From CALKWS01 sp035302405 (GTDB lineage: Bacteria; Actinomycetota; Actinomycetes; Actinomycetales; Beutenbergiaceae), in the NCBI GenBank assembly GCA_035302405.1, contig DATGSR010000111.1, forward strand, positions 1 to 64,000: a DNA stretch of 64,000 bases. Reading direction: 5' to 3'. The translations under genes and the position numbers were made by a program. Below the pieces are notes generated by a model that ran no database searches, had not been told where the DNA came from, and was given only the letters and a program-made list of their open reading frames with translations. Position 1 is the first letter of the stretch, and each line of letters opens with the position of its first letter. Below, piece by piece: positions 61,372 to 64,000 of this stretch.

Positions 61372-62835
61372 TCAGCGCACGTCGATGCCGGCCATCATGC
61401 CGGCGTCCTCGTGGTCCAGGATGTGGCAGTGGTAGACGCTGTGCCCGGGGTGGCGGGCGAAGTCGACCAGGACCCGCACCCGGCCCTGGGCCGGGACGTT
61501 GACGACGTCGCGCCAGAGCGGTTCGCTGATCGGTTGCCCGTCTGCCTCGATTACTTGCATGGGCCACACGTGCAGGTGGAAAGGATGATCCATGGTGGTG
61601 GGATTGGTGATCACCCACTCCTCCACGGTCCCGGTTTCCACGTGCTGGTCGATCCGGTCGGCGTCGAAGCCGCGGCCGTCGAATCCGAGATCCATCATGC
61701 CTCGACCTGGGCCCATCATCGCCCCCATGCCCATGGTGAAGGCGATCTCCCGCTGCCCGGCGACGAGGCTCTCCCGCAGGTCCGCCACCGCCGGGGGCTG
61801 CGGTACCGGGCCGGGGTCGGGGGCTTGGTCCCCGGTGACAGTGAGTGTGGCCAAGGTGCCCGGTCCGGACAGGCCACCACCGCCCATCATGCCCATCTGG
61901 CCCCGGTCGTATCCCAGCGTGGTCCACTCGCTCGTGCCGGTGCGCATCGTCACCAACAGGTCCGCGCGATTGCCCGGTGTCAGGAGCACCTCCTCCACCT
62001 GCTTCGAACCGGGCTGGCGGGCGCGGTCGATACCGAGCAGTTCCACCTGTTGTCCGGGCAGGGCCAGGCGCAGGTAGCGTGAGGTACAGGCGTTGATCAC
62101 CCGCCAACGCTCCCGCTGCCCAGGACGGGCGGACAGTTGCGGCTGGTGCAGGCCGTTGACCAGGAGCAGGTCTCCTTCGCGGCCCATCATCACCTCCTGC
62201 GCCGAGACCGGGGCAATCTGCCCGTCGGAGGTCAGGGAGATATCCGAGAGGACAAGTACCCGTTCGCGGCTGGCCGGTACCTCATCACCCTCGACGATCA
62301 GGGCACCGTAGAGGCCGCCGAACATTTGGTCGGCCACCGTGCCGTGTCGGTGGGGGTGATACCAGAACACCCCCGAGGGGTGGTCCTGTGGCACCTCGAA
62401 TCGATAGTCGAAACTCTCACCGGGTTCGATGGACAGGAAGGGGTTGTCCCCATTGTCTTGGGGGGAGACCTCCAAACCATGGGTGTGCAGATTGGTCGGG
62501 CTGTCCAATTCGTTCCGTAACCGCACCTCAATGCTCTCGCCCGGGCGCACCCGCCAGGTCTGGCCCGGAATCGTGCCGTTATAGGCCAGCACCTGGGCCC
62601 CCTGCCCGGCGATCGGGATCTGCGCCGGGGCAGCGACCAGATCCACCCGCAACACCCCGTCGCGGCTGCGCACCACCTCCGGCTCCAGCAGGGAGTCTCC
62701 TTCGAGTCCGGTCGAACCGGTGGGCGGTGCGTTCCAGGGCAAGCCGGTCCGGGACAGGCCCACCCCACCGATCAGAACCCCGAGCCCGCCAAGGGCCCCG
62801 AACTGCAAGGCGTCACGTCGGCTGATGGGTTTCAC
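61372..62835 (-). CDS. Multicopper oxidase (CueO/CopA-like), intact
   Basis: A 487-residue exported oxidase with a Tat-type start (MKPISRRDALQFGALGGLGV). All four copper motifs are present: HTHG (117-120), WYHPHRHG (158-165), HPFHLHVWPMQ and YHCHILDHEDAGMM near the C-terminus, the last with the type 1 ligands. A Met/Gly-rich stretch (GQMGMMGGGG, MGMGAMMGPGRGMM) could supply extra copper-binding sites. It likely oxidises Cu(I) outside the cytoplasm. Two bases separate it from the SHOCT gene, and a truncated paralogue is at 45802. Confidence 0.95.
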   Translation of the reverse strand: MKPISRRDALQFGALGGLGVLIGGVGLSRTGLPWNAPPTGSTGLEGDSLLEPEVVRSRDGVLRVDLVAAPAQIPIAGQGAQVLAYNGTIPGQTWRVRPGESIEVRLRNELDSPTNLHTHGLEVSPQDNGDNPFLSIEPGESFDYRFEVPQDHPSGVFWYHPHRHGTVADQMFGGLYGALIVEGDEVPASRERVLVLSDISLTSDGQIAPVSAQEVMMGREGDLLLVNGLHQPQLSARPGQRERWRVINACTSRYLRLALPGQQVELLGIDRARQPGSKQVEEVLLTPGNRADLLVTMRTGTSEWTTLGYDRGQMGMMGGGGLSGPGTLATLTVTGDQAPDPGPVPQPPAVADLRESLVAGQREIAFTMGMGAMMGPGRGMMDLGFDGRGFDADRIDQHVETGTVEEWVITNPTTMDHPFHLHVWPMQVIEADGQPISEPLWRDVVNVPAQGRVRVLVDFARHPGHSVYHCHILDHEDAGMMAGIDVR

Positions 62836-62836
62836 C

Positions 62837-63100
62837 TCACGTACCTGCGTCGTCGTTCAGGCGCCGGCGCCTCTCCTCGTACTCCACGTGATCGATCTCC
62901 CCGCGGGCGTATCTCTCATCGAGCACCTCCCGCGCCCGACCGCGACCGGTCGGGCGCGCGTCGTCGTGCCGTTGGCCGCGACCGCTGAGCAGCCGGACCA
63001 GGACCACCACCAGCACAACGAGGCCGACGATGAGGAGCGCGAGGAAGAGCCAACTCCAGACCATGCTCCACGGCCCCATACCGTCCCAGTTCCAATGCAT
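62837..63100 (-). CDS. Small membrane protein with SHOCT domain (paralogue)
   Basis: An 87-residue protein, MHWNWDGMGPWSM followed by one helix and a SHOCT motif (VLDERYARGEIDHVEYEERR). It is closely related to the protein at 46627-46887. The ATG at 63100 follows GGAGGTGG. Its gene is one unit with the multicopper oxidase. Confidence 0.85.
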   Translation of the reverse strand: MHWNWDGMGPWSMVWSWLFLALLIVGLVVLVVVLVRLLSGRGQRHDDARPTGRGRAREVLDERYARGEIDHVEYEERRRRLNDDAGT

Positions 63101-63274
63101 AATCCACCTCCACAGTGTCTTGCCGGACACCCACCGACAGCCGGCCGGGCACATCCTTTCCGCGCCAGCTCGCCATCGGAACATCGGGTTACCCAGGCTA
63201 CTCCGCCATCCCGCGGTCCTCACGTGGCACGAAACGGTGTCGCTCCGTCCCCCCACGTGGTTGCCTGTGCTGGG

Positions 63275-63617
63275 TCAAGGCGCCGACGTGCGGTTCTTCG
63301 CTGGTCGAGCCGGGATGGTTCGCCCTGCCGGGGCTCGCCAGGTCAGCAACGCTGCGGCCGCGCCGACGACTCCGATCCCGACCAGGACAAGTGCGACGGC
63401 CTGGAGGCCGATCGTGGCGCCGAGTGCACCGGCCACCGGGTAGGTGATAAGGAAACAGGCGTGGGAGAGGGCGAACTGCGCTGCGAACACCGAGGGCCGA
63501 CTCTGCTCGGTGCTGTTGCGCCGCAGCAGCCGCGCCGACGGCGTGAGGATGGTCGACGTCGCCGCCCCGAGCAGCGCCCACAGCACCAGGAGCGCGATCC
63601 ACTGTGGTGCGCCCTGG
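63275..63617 (-). pseudogene. C-terminal fragment of an MFS transporter
   Basis: About 110 codons with two to three membrane helices (LLVLWALLGAATSTILTPSA, LVLVGIGVVGAAAALLTW) and a basic tail, resembling the end of a major facilitator. On its 5' side it is joined directly to nuoN sequence near 63615, within a shared reading region, so it is a recombination product rather than a gene of its own. Confidence 0.65.
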
Positions 63618-64000
63618 TGGGGTACCGACGAGCCCCAGCAGCAGGACGACCAGACTGGCCACGAGCCACGGACGCCCACGCGCGGCCTCTGCCCAGGCGT
63701 CCAGCGTCCGTGCCTGCGGCAGGGCCGCAGCCGCGGCGAAGGCCCCGACGTTGGTCACGGCGTACCCGGCCAAGTAGGCCGCTAGCGCGGGCATCGCTAA
63801 CTCCGAGCGCCCCGCCACCGCGACGACCATGAACATGTACCCGACTTGGCTCACGGAGGAGTAACCGAGCAGGCGGAGCACCTCCGACTGCTGATAGGCG
63901 GCCAGGTTTCCAAGCGTCATGCTCAGGGCCGACACGACCGCGACGACGAGCGCCGCGTCGAGACGGGCCCCGGCAAAAGGCTCGGCCAGGAGCCGGTATG
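63615..64000 (-). pseudogene. Truncated second nuoN, running off the right edge
   Basis: The frame from the right edge to about 63615 reads YRLLAEPFAGARL, MTLGNLAAYQQSEVLRLLGY, VGYMFMVVAVAGRSELAMPA and LAGYAVTNVGAFAAAAALPQ. It follows residues of the nuoN at 25570-27003 almost throughout. At GLVGTPP it switches to the MFS fragment, so the last roughly 95 residues of NuoN are lost. The rest of this copy is outside the window. Confidence 0.88.

Noticed and set aside
24723..64000. Second attachment site matching the tRNA-Lys 3' end
   Set aside because: None was found by eye in the window; it may lie further right or not exist.

Overview
The window is high-GC DNA from an actinobacterium, probably a member of Micrococcales or a near relative. 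Markers for this are mycothiol synthase, a ClpC chaperone, an actinobacterial PHO box upstream of pstS, DUF2516 and nitrobindin-like neighbours, many GTG/TTG starts, and a c-di-AMP riboswitch in front of an NlpC/P60 cell-wall hydrolase. No database search was possible; names rest on sequence features recognised by eye.

Left part (1 to about 24,730) is a compact core-genome segment. It has the N-terminus of a DUF222/HNH-type protein, a tandem glycine riboswitch in front of a DMT-family exporter, an FAD/NAD(P)-binding protein, clpC, dtd, an asparaginase, a VapBC-type toxin-antitoxin pair, a FUSC protein, ygfZ and a nitrobindin-like protein. A phosphate block follows: a DUF47 protein, pstB, pstA, pstC, pstS with a PHO box, mutT1, ppk, mshD and a conserved unknown gene. 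The core ends at a tRNA-Lys(TTT).

Right part (about 24,740 to 64,000) looks like an accessory island starting next to tRNA-Lys. An antisense group II intron that has lost its maturase lies beside the tRNA. It is followed by a complex-I-like membrane module (nuoA, a fused NuoB/NuoD-like His-rich protein, nuoH, J, K, L, M, N) without nuoC, E, F, G or I. After an NlpC/P60 gene come a cytochrome c maturation operon (TlpA, CcdA, ResB, CcsB) and a long copper-handling region. That region has a Cys-rich four-helix copper storage protein, a DUF305 protein, a histidine kinase/response regulator pair, multicopper oxidases with SHOCT partners, CueP, CopZ, CopA (CPC type), a YHS protein, CopB (CPH type) and CsoR. 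Interspersed are a TetR/MFS pair with two operator copies, a decayed phosphoketolase, an IS21-like element that splits a VOC gene, other gene debris, and a truncated second nuoN at the right edge.

The main unifying observation is a direct-repeat motif, TTCATC-N5-TTYAWN with an 11-bp period. It occurs five times, in front of the cytochrome c maturation operon, the copper storage protein, CueP, a decayed CueP copy, and between the DUF305 gene and a small membrane protein. It has the geometry of an OmpR/PhoB-type binding site, and the OmpR-type regulator encoded at 45,101-45,805 is the obvious candidate. A separate CsoR-type operator precedes the copZ-copA-copB-csoR operon, so copper control here seems to have two arms.
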